Below, in pieces: positions 8,467 to 17,266 of a DNA stretch of 64,000 nt. The stretch's first letter is position 1; each line of letters starts with the position of its first letter. The stretch comes from JACKIC01 sp964543795 (GTDB taxonomy: Bacteria > Planctomycetota > UBA1135 > UBA2386): NCBI GenBank assembly GCA_964543795.1, contig CAZIZN010000002.1:295762-359761 (forward strand), read 5' to 3'. Below the pieces are notes generated by a model. That model did not search any database. It was not told the DNA's origin and saw only the letters and a list, made by a program, of their open reading frames with translations. The position numbers were made by a program, and so were the translations under genes.

Positions 8467-9573
8467 ATGAAGGCACTGCCGCCGTCGCTCGCCGTCTGCC
8501 TGTCCGCCGGCCTCGCCGCAGCCCTGCCGTGCCAGACCGTGCACCAGGTCGGCGTCTTCGGCTTCAGCACGATCAACGCCGCCATCGCCGCCGCGAGCCC
8601 TGGCGACATCGTGCTCGTCGATCCCGGCACGCACGCGCCGTTCGTGCTCGACAAGGCACTGACGATCCGCGGCACCCCCGGGCTCTCGACGAACGTGATC
8701 ACGTTCGGCAGCGTCCGTTCGGCCGTGAACCTGCCCGCCGGCCAGACGGCGCACTTCACGCACCTGCAGTTCGGGGGCCTCGCCGTGGGCAGCGGCCAGG
8801 TGACGTTCGACTCCTGCTCGTTCGTGGGCGCGCAGCCGCAGCTGCGCATCGCGAACTCCGTCGTGCACCTGCAGTCCTGCACAGTGCAGAGCAACGGCGC
8901 GATCGCGCTGGCCGATGCATCGCTGAGCCTGCAGCAGGCGAGCATGTTCGCCTCGGGATGCACGATCCTCGGCGCCGACGGGTCGCCCTTCTCGGCCCCG
9001 GCACCGGCGATCTCGATGACCGCGTCCCAGCTGTTCGCGAGCAACCTGACGGTGCGCGCCGGCAGCGGCAGCTCCGCGGTGCCCGTGCCGGCAGTGGTCG
9101 CCGATGCGCAGAGCCACCTGCAACTCGCCGACTCGACGCTGAGCACGACGTTGGCGCCGTGTCCGATCGTCGGCGGCAACGGGCGCATCGACCGCTGCGT
9201 GCTGACGCCCGCCTGTTCGCCGCTGCCGGCCCTGCCGGTGCTCGGTGCCACGCGCCTCGGTTCGCAGCCGCCGCGGCTCGGCATGCCGTTCGGCGCCGAG
9301 TTCCATGCCGGGCCGGGCGACCTCGTGGTCACCTGGGCCGCGTTCGAATTGTCGCCGACGGCGCACCCGCTGCTGTCGTCGCCGCTGCTGGTGCCGGCCG
9401 GCACGGCGTTCCCCGCGGGGTGGTTCGTCGCGAACGCCAGCGGCGTGGCCACGGGTCTCTGGCAGATCCCGCAGGATCCGGCCCTCGTGCACCGCGAAGT
9501 CTGGATCCAGGGCCTCAGCGGGCTGTCGTTGCCGGTGCGGGCCAGCGTCGCGGTCGGCGGCCTGGTGCGCTGA
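8467..9573 (+). CDS. Secreted right-handed beta-helix protein
   Basis: A 368-residue exported protein. ATG 8467 has GAGGAG (8456-8461) five bases upstream. The signal peptide covers residues 1-22 (ends ALPCQ). FSTINAAIAAASPGDIVLV followed by short repeating strands (about 35-220) is the pattern of DUF1565/pectate-lyase-like parallel beta-helices. No catalytic residues of a polysaccharide lyase were recognised. The C-terminal 110 residues (LGATRLGSQPPRLG to the end) look like a shortened form of the module seen in the neighbouring secreted proteins. The gene is probably the last of the plus-strand run that began at 2254. Confidence 0.75.
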   Translation: MKALPPSLAVCLSAGLAAALPCQTVHQVGVFGFSTINAAIAAASPGDIVLVDPGTHAPFVLDKALTIRGTPGLSTNVITFGSVRSAVNLPAGQTAHFTHLQFGGLAVGSGQVTFDSCSFVGAQPQLRIANSVVHLQSCTVQSNGAIALADASLSLQQASMFASGCTILGADGSPFSAPAPAISMTASQLFASNLTVRAGSGSSAVPVPAVVADAQSHLQLADSTLSTTLAPCPIVGGNGRIDRCVLTPACSPLPALPVLGATRLGSQPPRLGMPFGAEFHAGPGDLVVTWAAFELSPTAHPLLSSPLLVPAGTAFPAGWFVANASGVATGLWQIPQDPALVHREVWIQGLSGLSLPVRASVAVGGLVR

Positions 9574-9609
9574 GTCGCCGGCGCGAGGCGCCACGCGGCC
9601 CGCTCGGCC

Positions 9610-10068
9610 TCAGAGGCTGCACCGCGCCACCTCGGCGAGGAACTCGTCCCGCCAGTGGTAGCCCTCGAGCAGCCCTTCGTCGTCGTCGCCGAGCAGCTTG
9701 CGCGCGAGGTACAGCGCCTCGATCGACGCGAGCCCGCCCAGCGGATCCTCGAACACCTTGCTGACCCGCGGATACGCGGTGCGCACCCCGCCAGGGATCG
9801 ACCGCCGCACCGGCTGACCGACCACGCACTCCTGCAACTGCGGCAGCCAGCGCCACGTCGAATCGAGCAGCAGCAGCGGCCGGCCCGCGCCGGCCGTCGA
9901 CAGCGGCGGCGCATCGACCGCGAGCAGCGTGAAGCCCGTCGCGTCGAAGCGGAAGCCGGGCTTCGCGCGCAGGAACGTCATCTCGGGCCGGTCGTGCAGG
10001 AAGCGCAGCGAACACTTCGCGATGCGTTCCTTCGGGTGCCGGATCACCGTCGTCGGGATCGACGTCAT
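9610..10068 (-). CDS. SPOUT-like protein related to TSR3/DTW aminocarboxypropyltransferases
   Basis: A 152-residue cytosolic protein. LLLDSTWRW, then RSIP, TAYPRVSK, GGLASIEALYLA and GYHWRDEFL resemble the order of motifs in TSR3/DUF367 and DTW-domain enzymes, which add an aminocarboxypropyl group to rRNA or tRNA. The DTW tripeptide itself reads STW here. Its ATG overlaps the stop of the heptosyltransferase gene by four bases (10065-10068), so the two are translated together, an odd pairing of RNA modification with envelope synthesis. The family call is tentative; a DUF with the same fold is possible. Confidence 0.5.
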   Translation of the reverse strand: MTSIPTTVIRHPKERIAKCSLRFLHDRPEMTFLRAKPGFRFDATGFTLLAVDAPPLSTAGAGRPLLLLDSTWRWLPQLQECVVGQPVRRSIPGGVRTAYPRVSKVFEDPLGGLASIEALYLARKLLGDDDEGLLEGYHWRDEFLAEVARCSL

Positions 10069-11159
10069 CGCCGCCCGGCCTCCGCCGCCGCCTCGGCCTG
10101 ACGCAGCACCGCCGCCTCGACCTGCGATACGTCGAGGCCGAGCACGCACTGCGGCGTCACGCAGTCGCGGCGCGTGCAGGGCCGGCACGGCACCTCGTGG
10201 AACAGCACCTCGTGCGCGAGCCCGCCGTGCGCGCGCGGCCCGTAGCGCGCCACCTCCTTGGGGCCGAACAGGGCGACGCAGCGTGCACCGGCCGCCGCGG
10301 CGATGTGCAGCGGGCCCGTGTCGGCGGCGACCGCGACGTCGCAGTGGCGCAGCACTCCCGCGAGCCCACGCAGGCCGAGCTGCCGGCCGTCGATCGGCCG
10401 CGCCGACGGTGCTGCGGCGAGGATCGGTGCGATGAGCTCCTGTTCGCCCGGGCCGAAGCTGGCGGCGACGCCGAAGCCGCGCGCCGCGAGCCGCTGCGCG
10501 AGGTCGCCGAACCGTTCGGCGGGCCAGCGCTTGAACGCCGCGAACGCGGACGTGCCCGGGTGCAGCAGGACGAGCGGGCGCGGCAGTGAGGCCAGCAGGT
10601 CGGCCGGCGGCTCGATCGCCGCGAGAACCGGTGCGGCGGGTTCGCCCGACAGGCCGAGCGACCGCAGCAGCAGGTGGCCGATCTCGGCGCGGTGCGGCAG
10701 CGGCGACGGCACCGGCACGATGCGGTGGCAGACCCGTTCGGCGCCTTCGCGCGAAGCAGGTGCTGAGGCGCCGACCTTGAGGGCTGCGCGCGCGCAGGCC
10801 ACGTGCAGCGCGCTCTTCAGGATGCCGTGCAGGTCGAGCACCACGTCGTAGCGCGTGCGCCGCAGGGCCCACAGGCTGCCCGGGATCGCCAGCTTCCGCT
10901 TGCGTGGGTAGACGAGTACGCGGTCGAGGTGCGGATGGTCCTGCAGGAGGGAGGCGAAGCGGTCCTCGACGAGGAAGTCGATGCGCACGTCGGGACGCTC
11001 GCGGTGCAGTGCCGCTATGGTCTCGAGCGCGAACAGCACGTCGCCGAGTGCTGACAGGCGGATCACGAGCACGCGACCGCCGCGCGGCAGATGGCTGCTG
11101 CCGGGCAGTGGAGCGGTCGCGGCGCGGTCGGTCGGCATCGGCGCGGCAGCATTCTGCAT
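10065..11159 (-). CDS. Glycosyltransferase family 9 (heptosyltransferase-like)
   Basis: A 364-residue enzyme of the WaaC/WaaF/RfaF family, which transfers heptose to the LPS core at the inner membrane. The N-terminal VLVIRLSALGDVLFALE is the classic GT9 opening. DVVLDLHGILKSAL, LLHPGTSAFAAFKRWP and ADTGPLHIAAAAGA follow in family order, and a C-terminal CRPCTRRDC cluster is common in heptosyltransferases. Start ATG 11159 was chosen; ATG 11138 is also possible. Its promoter region is shared with the divergent sugar kinase starting at 11206. The acceptor sugar cannot be read from sequence. Confidence 0.88.
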   Translation of the reverse strand: MQNAAAPMPTDRAATAPLPGSSHLPRGGRVLVIRLSALGDVLFALETIAALHRERPDVRIDFLVEDRFASLLQDHPHLDRVLVYPRKRKLAIPGSLWALRRTRYDVVLDLHGILKSALHVACARAALKVGASAPASREGAERVCHRIVPVPSPLPHRAEIGHLLLRSLGLSGEPAAPVLAAIEPPADLLASLPRPLVLLHPGTSAFAAFKRWPAERFGDLAQRLAARGFGVAASFGPGEQELIAPILAAAPSARPIDGRQLGLRGLAGVLRHCDVAVAADTGPLHIAAAAGARCVALFGPKEVARYGPRAHGGLAHEVLFHEVPCRPCTRRDCVTPQCVLGLDVSQVEAAVLRQAEAAAEAGRR

Positions 11160-11205
11160 CGCGGGCGGCAGTTCCAGCGCCAACCGCGGCGGCGCGGCTC
11201 CTATC

Positions 11206-12012
11206 ATGCGCAGCGTGCCCCTTTCGGCCGACTTCGTCGAACGCCGCGATGCGCGCAGGCGCAGCTGGATCCGCCGCGACCTCGCGGAGGACGGCGACGA
11301 GGCGCTGTGGGGACCCTTGGCCCCGCTCGGCGACGCCAAGGGCCGGGGCGGCATCGGCACCCTGACGCTCGGCGGCGTCGACCTCGTCGTGCGCCCGTAC
11401 CGGCGCGGCGGCGCGCTCGGCACGCTGCTGCACGATCGCTACGTGCGACCTGGCCGCGCGCGCGCCGAACTCGAACTGCTCGCGGCGCTGCGCCGCGACG
11501 GCGTGCCCGTGGTCGTGCCCGTGGCGGCGCTGGCGCGGCGCCGCGGCGCGTTCTGGCAGCTGCGGCTCGTCACCGAGCGCCTCGCCGGTGCGCTGCCGGT
11601 GCCGGCGTTCCTCGCCACGCATCCCGAACTGCGTCGCTTCGCGATGGCGGCCGTCGGCGTCGTCGTGCGGCTCGCGTTCGAAGCGGGCCTGCGGCACCCG
11701 GACCTGCATCTCGACAACGTGCTCTGCGTCGCGCGCGGCGACAGGGTGCGCGCGGTGCTCGTCGACCTCGATCGGGCGCGCTTGCGGAAGCCGCTCGACG
11801 AGGCGACGCGCGACGCGATGCTCGTGCGCATGCAGCGGCACGTCGCGCGCCATCGCGGCCGGCTGGCTGCCGTCCCGACGCGCAGCGAGACGATGCGCTT
11901 CCTGCGGGCCCTGGGATGGGATCGGCAGGTGCGGCACGCCGCGTGGCGGCGGCTCGCGGCGGCGGTGGATCGGGCGCTGAGCCGGCGGCGATGGATCGGC
12001 CGCTCCCGCTGA
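11206..12012 (+). CDS. Kdo/heptose kinase-like protein (WaaP/KdkA/InaA family)
   Basis: A 268-residue small-molecule kinase of the LPS kinase family. The eukaryotic-type kinase core is reduced: VRPYRRGGALG near the N-terminus, catalytic HPDLHLDNVL (about residues 164-173) and VLVDLDRARL as the metal-binding segment. The length matches KdkA and InaA. It is divergent from the GT9 gene with only 46 bases between starts, and lpxK is nearby, so phosphorylation of an inner-core sugar such as Kdo or heptose is the likely job. The exact substrate is inferred. Confidence 0.75.
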   Translation: MRSVPLSADFVERRDARRRSWIRRDLAEDGDEALWGPLAPLGDAKGRGGIGTLTLGGVDLVVRPYRRGGALGTLLHDRYVRPGRARAELELLAALRRDGVPVVVPVAALARRRGAFWQLRLVTERLAGALPVPAFLATHPELRRFAMAAVGVVVRLAFEAGLRHPDLHLDNVLCVARGDRVRAVLVDLDRARLRKPLDEATRDAMLVRMQRHVARHRGRLAAVPTRSETMRFLRALGWDRQVRHAAWRRLAAAVDRALSRRRWIGRSR

Positions 12013-12035
12013 CGGGCAGCGCGACGCCCGCGCCG

Positions 12036-13103
12036 TCAGCCGCCGACGCGGCGCAGTTCGTGGTCGGCCAGCGCGCGCAGCCAGCGTTGCAGGTCGGCGA
12101 GGTCGCGGCGCGCGGCCTCGGCCGGCTCGCCGTCGGCGGCGAGCGCGCGGTCGACGGACTCGATCAGGCGCGTGCGATCGCCGGCGTCCTGCACCACGCG
12201 CGCGAAGGCGGCCGGATCGCGGCCGCACTGCTGCCAGAGATGGTGGCAGCGGCGCACGAGCGGTTCGTAGACCGGATCGACGGCGGGTGAGGCGCTGACG
12301 AAGGTGGCCGCCGCGCACAGGCGCAGCGAACGATGTTCGCGGTGCTCGGCGAACGCGTCGCGGATCTTCTCGTAGAGCCGCTCGCGCCGGCGCCCTTCGG
12401 GGATCGGCGCCGTGAACGAACGCGTCGCCAACACCCGCCGCGCGAAGGCGATGCCGTCGGTGTCCGGCATCTCGATGCGACGGCCGGAGTTCCAGGCGTC
12501 GAACAGCGGCACGCCGGCGTAGACGCGGCCGTCCCGGTCGGCGTAGAGGTGGGCGAAGTACTCGGCGAGCGCGCGCTGGTGCGGATCGACGTCGAGGGCG
12601 GCGAGCACGTGGGCCACGGCGTGGTCGGCACCGGGCGCGTAGCCGCGCACGCAGTTGGCGAACCGTTCGCGGTCGCCGAGTTCGCGGCGCCACTCGATCG
12701 CGCCGGTCCGCCACTCGAAGGCGACGCCGGCCTCGAGGTCGGGAAGGAACTGCAGCGGCGCCATGCCCGCGGTGGCGGCGCGGTGTGCTGTGCTGCCGGC
12801 CTCGACGATCCGGCGCGGTGTCGCGGCGGGGGCGAACTCGTCCGTCGTGAAGAACTGCGGCGCGGCGACCGGCGCGTAGGCGCCCTTGCCGCGCTCTTGC
12901 GACACGATCGACTGCAGCAGCGGGTCGTCCGCGCGCTGCAGGCGGCGCTCGAGGCCGCGCACGACGTCGCTCTGCTGCTCGGCCGACAGCTTCGCGAAGC
13001 GCGCCAGCAGCGCCGCTGCGGCCGGCGGTTCCGAGGGTGCGGCGGGGGGATCCTGCGGCGGTACGGGTGCCGCGAGCAGCAACCACGTCAGCAGTGCCTT
13101 CAT
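12036..13103 (-). CDS. Exported hypothetical protein coupled to D-aminoacylase
   Basis: A 355-residue protein with a signal peptide (MKALLTWLLLAAPVPPQ). A proline-rich stretch and a short charged helix follow, including LSAEQQSDVVRGLERRL. The rest is helical and rich in Arg, His and Asp, with VRGYAPGADHAVAHVLAALD and YFAHLYADRDGRVYAGVPLF. No domain was recognised. Its ATG overlaps the stop of the upstream D-aminoacylase gene (13100-13103), so a shared role in the cell envelope or periplasm is plausible. Confidence 0.75.
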   Translation of the reverse strand: MKALLTWLLLAAPVPPQDPPAAPSEPPAAAALLARFAKLSAEQQSDVVRGLERRLQRADDPLLQSIVSQERGKGAYAPVAAPQFFTTDEFAPAATPRRIVEAGSTAHRAATAGMAPLQFLPDLEAGVAFEWRTGAIEWRRELGDRERFANCVRGYAPGADHAVAHVLAALDVDPHQRALAEYFAHLYADRDGRVYAGVPLFDAWNSGRRIEMPDTDGIAFARRVLATRSFTAPIPEGRRRERLYEKIRDAFAEHREHRSLRLCAAATFVSASPAVDPVYEPLVRRCHHLWQQCGRDPAAFARVVQDAGDRTRLIESVDRALAADGEPAEAARRDLADLQRWLRALADHELRRVGG

Positions 13104-14698
13104 CGCGACTCGCTGTGCGGCGCGCGGCGCAGCACGCGCCCGGCGCGCACGCCGGTGACCGCGCCGTGGGCGACGGCAACCTCGCCGTTCACGATCACCC
13201 AGGCGATGCCGTCGGGCGGCTGGTTGGGCTCCGCGTAGGTGGCGCGGTCGCCGACCGCGGCCGGATCGAAGACGACCAGGTCGGCGAACGCACCGACCCG
13301 CAGTTCGCCGCGGTCGCGGATGCCGAAGATGCCGGCGGGCAGGCTCGACAGCTTGTGCACTGCGGTGGGCAGGTCGACGACGCCGCGGTCGCGCACGTAG
13401 CGGCCGAGCAGCCGCGCCGTGTTGCCGGCACCGCGCGGGTGCGGCTTGTCGGGGCCCGCGTCCTTGCGCAAGCCGGCGTCGCTGGCGAGCGCGATCCAGT
13501 CGGCGGCGAGGAAGCGTTCGACGTCGGCCTCGGCCATCGTGTGGTAGACCATCGTCACGCGCTGCGGTGCTGCGGCCACGAACAGCTCGATCGCGAGCCG
13601 GGCCTGGGCGTCGCGGTCGGCCGCGCCCAGCCGCCGCTCCGCGGCCTCGGGGATCAGCAGGCCGTTGAGGTCCGTGTTGCCCTTGGCGGCGGCGATGCGC
13701 GCGTAACGGAAGTCGCCGAAGCCGACCTCGTCCATCTTGCGCAGCAGTGCTTCGTGCATCTGCGCGCGGAACGTCGCGTCGTCGCGCAGGCGCGCAGCGA
13801 AGGTCTCGCGGCCGACCTCGAGTTCGGCGCTCGGGAACAGCACGTCGAGGCCGGTCGAGCTGGCGTCGTAGGCGTACTGGTCCGCGGTGACCCGCTGGCC
13901 CCTGGCGCGCGCCTGTTGCAGGATCTCGAGCACTTCGGCGGCGCGGCCGTGGTTGGGTTTGCCGGTGCACTTGATGTGCGAGACGTGCACGGGCAGGCCG
14001 GCCTCCTGGCCGATCGCCAGGGTCTCGGCCAGAGCGTCGCGGATGCGGTCGCCTTCGTAGCGCATGTGGCTGGCGTAGATGCCGCCGTGCTGCGCCACGA
14101 CGGTCGCCAGCGCGGTGATCTCGGCCTTGTCCGCGTAGGTGCCGGGCACGTAGATCAGGCCCGTCGACATGCCCAGCGCCCCGGCGCGCATCGCCTCGCC
14201 GACGAGGTCCTGCATGGCCCGCAGTTCGCTCGCGGTCGGCGCGCGGTTCTGCGTGCCCATCTCGGCGGTGCGAACCGTGCCGTGGCCGACCAGCGTGGCG
14301 TAGTTGACGCCGACGCCGCCCTTGTCGAGCCGCGCGAAGTGGGCCGACACGTCGCGCACCGAGCTGCCGCAGTTGCCCGTGACGATCGTCGTGACCCCCA
14401 TGCGCAGGAAGTTGGCCGCCAGCGGATCGCGCACGATGTCGGTGTCGACGTGGGTGTGCAGATCGACGAACCCCGGGGCCACGCAGCGGCCGCCGACCTC
14501 GATGACCGGCGAATCCGGCGTCGCCGCGACCTCCCCCAGGGCCGCGATACGGCCGTCGCGGATGCCGACGTCGCCGGCGACCGAGGTGCGGGCGAGGCCG
14601 TCGACCAGCATGGCGTTGCGCAGCACGAGGTCGAACCGACGGGGTTCCTGGGGTGTGGCTTCGAATGCGGCCAGGACCACGGCGCAGAGGACGATCAT
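13100..14698 (-). CDS. N-acyl-D-amino-acid deacylase (D-aminoacylase), amidohydrolase superfamily
   Basis: A 532-residue zinc amidohydrolase that removes acyl groups from N-acyl-D-amino acids. The metal-binding DLHTHVDTD follows GGRCVAPGFV. ITALATVVAQHGGIYASHMR, VHVSHIKCTGK and MVYHTMAEADVERFL are typical of the family. LGRYVRDRGVV and LPAGIFGIRDRGELRVG close the barrel and lead to the C-terminal beta-sandwich. A short hydrophobic N-terminus ending at ATPQEP suggests export or lipid-free secretion. The downstream gene overlaps by four bases. A role in recycling D-amino-acid-containing peptides is an inference. Confidence 0.88.
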   Translation of the reverse strand: MIVLCAVVLAAFEATPQEPRRFDLVLRNAMLVDGLARTSVAGDVGIRDGRIAALGEVAATPDSPVIEVGGRCVAPGFVDLHTHVDTDIVRDPLAANFLRMGVTTIVTGNCGSSVRDVSAHFARLDKGGVGVNYATLVGHGTVRTAEMGTQNRAPTASELRAMQDLVGEAMRAGALGMSTGLIYVPGTYADKAEITALATVVAQHGGIYASHMRYEGDRIRDALAETLAIGQEAGLPVHVSHIKCTGKPNHGRAAEVLEILQQARARGQRVTADQYAYDASSTGLDVLFPSAELEVGRETFAARLRDDATFRAQMHEALLRKMDEVGFGDFRYARIAAAKGNTDLNGLLIPEAAERRLGAADRDAQARLAIELFVAAAPQRVTMVYHTMAEADVERFLAADWIALASDAGLRKDAGPDKPHPRGAGNTARLLGRYVRDRGVVDLPTAVHKLSSLPAGIFGIRDRGELRVGAFADLVVFDPAAVGDRATYAEPNQPPDGIAWVIVNGEVAVAHGAVTGVRAGRVLRRAPHSESR

Positions 14699-14843
14699 GG
14701 CGCGGCATGGTAGTCATGCCCGGGCGGTCCGGGCTGCCGAGGCTCGCGCAAAAATGTGCGACCGCGACGAAACCGCGGCGGCGGATGCGGGTAGTTGCTG
14801 ATGACCGTCGTGATGGCGTGATCCTCACGCGCGGTCGCAACGG

Positions 14844-14904
14844 GACTCTCCGCCGAGGAGGAATGGGCACGTCGCCCGGACCTCCGGGGGCGAGGCGGAG
14901 AGTC
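14844..14904. other. Inverted repeat in the 14699-14985 intergenic region
   Basis: GACTCTCCGCC (14844-14854) and GGCGGAGAGTC (14894-14904) form an 11-bp perfect stem around a 39-base loop that contains GAGGAGGAATG. On the plus strand a pyrimidine-rich run follows. On the minus strand it lies between the stop of the CMD-family gene and the start of the D-aminoacylase gene, so it may act as a weak terminator or leader structure. Nothing else was seen in this 287-base stretch. Confidence 0.35.
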
Positions 14905-14985
14905 TCTCCTTTCTTCCTGCGGCGAATGCGCGCCGCGGCTGCGCTCGGCGGTCGACCCGCCGGGAGTCGACCCGCCGGCAGTCGG

Positions 14986-15567
14986 TCAGCGCAGCAGCTT
15001 GACCCAGTGTCCGGCCGAGTCCGCGCCGAGCGTCTGCTCGAGGACCGCGATCAACTCCTCGCGCGTGGCGCCGAGGTGGCGCGCGCCGCGCGCGTGGGCG
15101 ACGAACTGGCGCGTCTGCCCCTGGTCCGCGAGCACCGCGGCGGCGATCGCTTCGCGGTCGCGGGGCGCGAGCCCGGGGCGGGCGAGGATGCGACCGTAGG
15201 CGGCCTCGAGCACGAAGTCGTGCAGCTCGCCGTGCAGGTTCTGCAGCATGGCGCGCACGGCGGCGTCGTTGCGGCCGTAGATGGCGGCGAACAGCGCGCG
15301 GCCGGCTTCGGCCTGCCGGGCGGCCGGCAGCCCCCCGCCCGCCGGGGCGACCTCGACCGGCCAGGCGGCGGCGAGCTCCTCGAAGGCGGTGACGACGCGC
15401 GGGAAGCCGCAGAACAGCACCGCCTGGAGGACCGTCTCCTCGAGATCACCGCGCGGTACGCCGCCGCCGCGCGCGGCGGTCGCAGCGTCGGCGAAGGTCG
15501 CCCAGTCGCCCCGCCAGATGGCGACCAGGATGCGGGCGAGCAGGACGAGGCGGGGTGCCGCGGGCAT
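14986..15567 (-). CDS. Carboxymuconolactone decarboxylase (CMD/AhpD-like) family protein
   Basis: A 193-residue helical protein. RGDLEETVLQAVLFCGFPRVVTAFEEL and a second similar stretch, LGATREELIAVLEQTL, fit the CMD fold. The AhpD redox pair CxxC is absent: the first region has a single Cys (FCGFP) and the second has HARGARHLG. Peroxidase-reductase activity of the AhpD type is therefore unlikely. The length suits a two-unit family member. The gene follows the HDOD gene by 32 bases on the same strand. Confidence 0.65.
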   Translation of the reverse strand: MPAAPRLVLLARILVAIWRGDWATFADAATAARGGGVPRGDLEETVLQAVLFCGFPRVVTAFEELAAAWPVEVAPAGGGLPAARQAEAGRALFAAIYGRNDAAVRAMLQNLHGELHDFVLEAAYGRILARPGLAPRDREAIAAAVLADQGQTRQFVAHARGARHLGATREELIAVLEQTLGADSAGHWVKLLR

Positions 15568-15599
15568 GCGCAGAGGCTAGCGTCGCCGCAGCCGCGGCG

Positions 15600-16448
15600 T
15601 CAGTTCACGCTGGCGAGGCGCACCGCGGCGAGGATCTCCTGATGCTGGGCCGGCGTCAGGCCCAGCGCCTGCATCGTGTCCTCGTCGCAGAGGTCGCCGC
15701 GGTAGCTCGGGCTCGGCGTGTCGGCGGCGAGGTGCGCGAACGTGTTCGCCGCCTTGACGAGGAACCCGCGCGCCCAGTCCTCGGCGGAGGTCGCCGGGCT
15801 GTGGTGGTACATGACCGCCGCCTGGACGTTCCGGGCGAGCTTCCAGCGGCTGGCGAGCAGGCCGCCGACGTGGGCGTGGCTGAAGCCGAACACCTCGCCC
15901 TCGGCCCTGGCCAGCGGCAGCTGGTGCGACCGGGCCAGTCGCAGCGCTTCGGCGAACCGGTCGGCCTGCGAATCGATCAGGATCAGCTTGCCGACGTCGT
16001 GCACGAGTCCGCAGGTGTAGGCGTCTTCGCGCGCCATGCCGGCGGCGACCGGCGAGCGGTCGGCGAGCATGCGGCAGGCCACCGCCGTCTTGAAGCTGTG
16101 GTCCCAGAGCCAGCCGGCGTCGAAGTCGCGCACCTCGGGGCTGCTGCCGAAAGTCTGCAGCACGGTCGCCTGCACGACGAGGTTCTTGATCGCGCGCAGG
16201 CCGAGGATCGAGCACGCCAGGTTGATGTTCGAGACCGGATTCTTCAGTCCGTAGAACGGGCTGTTGACCAGGCGCAGCGCCCGGGCCGCGATCGCGGCGT
16301 CCTTCTCGATCACCGCCGCGGCGTCCTTGGCCGAGCCGTCGGGGCTGTTGAAGACGTCGGTGATCTCCGTCAGCACCGTCGGGATGGTCGGGATGTTGAC
16401 CGTGCCATCGATGAGTTCCTCGAGTTCGGCGCTGGTACTGATCGTCAC
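15600..16448 (-). CDS. HDOD-domain signalling protein
   Basis: A 282-residue single-domain HDOD protein. Start GTG 16448 is set by AGGGGAG six bases upstream on the minus strand; no ATG fits. VNIPTIPTVLTEI opens the domain; IEKDAAIAARALRLVNSPFYG, INLACSILGLRAIKNLV and CGLVHDVGKLILID follow in the usual order. HDOD proteins usually lack phosphodiesterase activity and act as regulators of motility, biofilm or stress. The partner is unknown. Confidence 0.88.
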   Translation of the reverse strand: MTISTSAELEELIDGTVNIPTIPTVLTEITDVFNSPDGSAKDAAAVIEKDAAIAARALRLVNSPFYGLKNPVSNINLACSILGLRAIKNLVVQATVLQTFGSSPEVRDFDAGWLWDHSFKTAVACRMLADRSPVAAGMAREDAYTCGLVHDVGKLILIDSQADRFAEALRLARSHQLPLARAEGEVFGFSHAHVGGLLASRWKLARNVQAAVMYHHSPATSAEDWARGFLVKAANTFAHLAADTPSPSYRGDLCDEDTMQALGLTPAQHQEILAAVRLASVN

Positions 16449-16507
16449 GTTGGGCTCCCCTCGCCCCTGGTTTCGTCCGCGCGGTGGCTGCCGCTGAAGT
16501 CCCGAGT

Positions 16508-17266
16508 TCAGCGGCGCGCCGTGAATCGCGGTTCGCCGTAGCGCGTGCGGCGCAGATGCGCTGCCAGCGTCGCCTCGCCGTCGGTGGCGGCGCCGACGAA
16601 GGGTACCAGTTCGAGAGCTTCTGCGAGGAGCGCCACGAACCGCTCGGCCAGCGCCGTGCGGAACTCGGTGCTGGCGGGCGTGCAGTCGCTCGTCGCCGCG
16701 ACGAACGGCGTCGCCGCGGGGCGCTCGAGCACCAACGAGCCGTGGTGCAGCACGCGCGGCCGCGGCAGGTGCACACGCCGCTGCGCCGAGCCCAGCAGCT
16801 TGCCGCGGTCGGTGACGACGTCGTCGCGCCCCGGCGCGGCGAAACACCAGCGGTCCGTCGGTCGCGCCGAGGGCGCGTGGCCGGCCGCGAGGCGCCGGCA
16901 GGGAACGCCCAGTCCGGTGAGCGCCGCCACCGCGGCGTCGTGCACGCGCGCGTAGCCGGCGGCGACGTCGCCCGGCAACAGGTCCGCGTCGACCGCCAGC
17001 GCGAAGGTCAGTTCGTCGCCGTGGAAGATCGCTCCGCCGCCGGTCAGACGTCGCACGACGGGCACGTCGGGAGGGAGGTCGGCGAAGTCGGCCAGGTTCT
17101 GGAACCAGCCGAGCGAGACCGCGTGCGGCCTCCAGCCGTAGAGCCGCAGCGTGGGCCCCTCGCCCAGGAGCAGCAGGGCCTCGTCGACGGCCATGTTCCA
17201 GGCGGGTTCGCCGGCGCCGTCGTGCAGCACACGCAGTCGCCCGCGCCCGGTCGCGCCGTCGCTCAA
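16508..17266 (-). CDS. Lipoyl-attachment enzyme, LipM/LplA family
   Basis: A 252-residue biotin/lipoate protein ligase-fold enzyme that attaches an octanoyl or lipoyl group to proteins such as GcvH. PAWNMAVDEALL, RLTGGGAIFHGDELTFAL and CFAAPGRDDVV followed by GKLLGSAQRR match the family. The Cys before the APGRDD stretch and the Lys of GKLLGSAQ favour the LipM octanoyltransferase type. Start TTG 17266 overlaps the gcvH stop (TTGA). GTG 17230 is a possible shorter start. Its place directly after gcvH strongly supports GcvH as its acceptor. Confidence 0.8.
   Translation of the reverse strand: MSDGATGRGRLRVLHDGAGEPAWNMAVDEALLLLGEGPTLRLYGWRPHAVSLGWFQNLADFADLPPDVPVVRRLTGGGAIFHGDELTFALAVDADLLPGDVAAGYARVHDAAVAALTGLGVPCRRLAAGHAPSARPTDRWCFAAPGRDDVVTDRGKLLGSAQRRVHLPRPRVLHHGSLVLERPAATPFVAATSDCTPASTEFRTALAERFVALLAEALELVPFVGAATDGEATLAAHLRRTRYGEPRFTARR

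Noticed and set aside
16449..16847. Longer start for the HDOD gene
   Set aside because: The extension overlaps the lipoyl-attachment gene and is low-complexity Arg/Ala sequence. GTG 16448 has a good ribosome site.
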